The notes below the pieces were generated by a model, which did not search any database, had not been told where the DNA came from, and saw only the letters and a list, made by a program, of their open reading frames with translations. DNA of 64,000 nucleotides from positions 124,001 through 188,000 of the forward strand of contig NZ_JACJQA010000033.1 in assembly GCF_014696355.1 (NCBI RefSeq), given 5' to 3'. Both the position numbers and the translations under genes were made by a program. Positions 63,596 through 64,000 of this stretch are shown one piece after another (position 1 is the stretch's first letter; the number at the start of each line of letters is the position of its first letter). This DNA comes from Pseudanabaena sp. FACHB-1998. GTDB lineage: Bacteria; Cyanobacteriota; Cyanobacteriia; Pseudanabaenales; Pseudanabaenaceae.

Positions 63596-64000
63596 CTACA
63601 AAACATTTAAAAGTAAACTTCTTTGCTGCCAAAGCATCCATGATCCTCCGATCGCCATAAAAGCAAGCACCACTTGGCGAAATTGCTGGGGACTCATGCG
63701 ACTGAGGAGATATTTGCCAATAAGATTGGCAGGTAGGGCGGCTAAGCCGATCGCTAATCCTGCGACAATTTGTTCCTTAGACATTGCTGCTAGCGCTCCG
63801 TAAGTGATGATTTTCACGACATGGATAATCGTCATATGCATTGCTTTGGTGGCTAGCATTTTCTCCTTGACTAAGCCATAGCCCAGATAAAAGGGATTTA
63901 AGACAGGACCCGTTGTGCCGACTAAGCCCGATACATAGGCTTTGAGGAACCCCGCAGGCATAATGTGCCAAGCCTGAAGTTGAAATTTGGGTTTTACTTC
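63596..64000 (-). CDS. TauE/SafE-type anion permease, C-terminal half (cut by right edge)
   Basis: The frame is open to the window end (residues EVKPKFQLQAWHI precede the internal Met at 63961), so only about 135 C-terminal residues are present. Hydrophobic helices and the pattern FLKAYVSGLVGTTGPVLNPF then KAMHMTIIHVVKIITYGAL match the second repeat of TauE/SafE (DUF81) permeases, which move sulfite, sulfonates or other small anions across the membrane. The substrate is unknown. The gene ends two bases from a repeat element. Confidence 0.75.
   Translation of the reverse strand, partial: EVKPKFQLQAWHIMPAGFLKAYVSGLVGTTGPVLNPFYLGYGLVKEKMLATKAMHMTIIHVVKIITYGALAAMSKEQIVAGLAIGLAALPANLIGKYLLSRMSPQQFRQVVLAFMAIGGSWMLWQQRSLLLNVL

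Overview
The window looks like a cyanobacterial chromosome, most probably a Pseudanabaena-like filamentous or thylakoid-poor lineage. That genus is inferred from overall gene content and cannot be proven here. The palindrome GCGATCGC (HIP1) and its core CGATCG are scattered through almost every gene. The gene set is typical of cyanobacteria: a high-light-inducible protein, a PatA/CheY/CheW/MCP/CheA taxis cluster, pilMNOQ without pilP, ferredoxin-sulfite reductase, a DesC-type desaturase, acyl-ACP synthetase, minCDE and clpC. I see no prophage, CRISPR array, integrase or intact transposase. Coding sequence is mostly housekeeping, in short operons, often convergent and separated by long perfect hairpins.

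Layout. 1-3.7 kb: end of an adenylate cyclase, a membrane protein, an exported helical-repeat protein, an hli gene and rpsF. 4-11.6 kb: a receiver-kinase, desC with an upstream MerR-type regulator, leuB, an HTH-NACHT NTPase and an alpha/beta hydrolase. 11.6-26.1 kb: a Pil/Pix-type chemotaxis cluster with two PatA-like regulators, CheY, CheW, a giant 1820-residue MCP, a second small MCP and a hybrid CheA. 26.2-34.1 kb: hisI, two paralogous B12-binding radical SAM enzymes around an unknown coiled-coil membrane protein, ylqD and acyl-ACP synthetase. 34.3-39.9 kb: dxr, sat, csaB, a membrane protein and two small FHA proteins. 40.3-47.6 kb: prfB with a programmed frameshift, a DUF4168-like protein, pilQ, then pilMNO. 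48-54 kb: tRNA-Thr, sir and two ammonium transporters with NtcA-like sites upstream. 54.5-64 kb: YggT, def-cupin, CCA-adding enzyme, minCDE, clpC, and a TauE/SafE permease cut by the right edge.

How the parts connect. The taxis cluster and pilMNOQ probably serve the same process, type IV pilus twitching and phototaxis: the first provides the signalling cascade, the second the inner-membrane assembly platform and outer-membrane secretin. sat and sir are two steps of assimilatory sulfate reduction, though not in one operon. The two amt genes are tandem and both carry a nitrogen-control-like motif.

The most unusual features are: (i) a chemoreceptor with about 1000 residues of Asp/Glu/Ser-rich tail preceded by a hydrophobic stretch; (ii) a MinE nearly three times the normal length; (iii) a dispersed roughly 110-bp hairpin element whose arms differ between copies but stay complementary within each copy; (iv) a sat/csaB terminator whose two arms encode the C-termini of both proteins; (v) an RF2 frameshift site with a non-canonical context; (vi) a ribbon-helix-helix-like tail on sulfite reductase.
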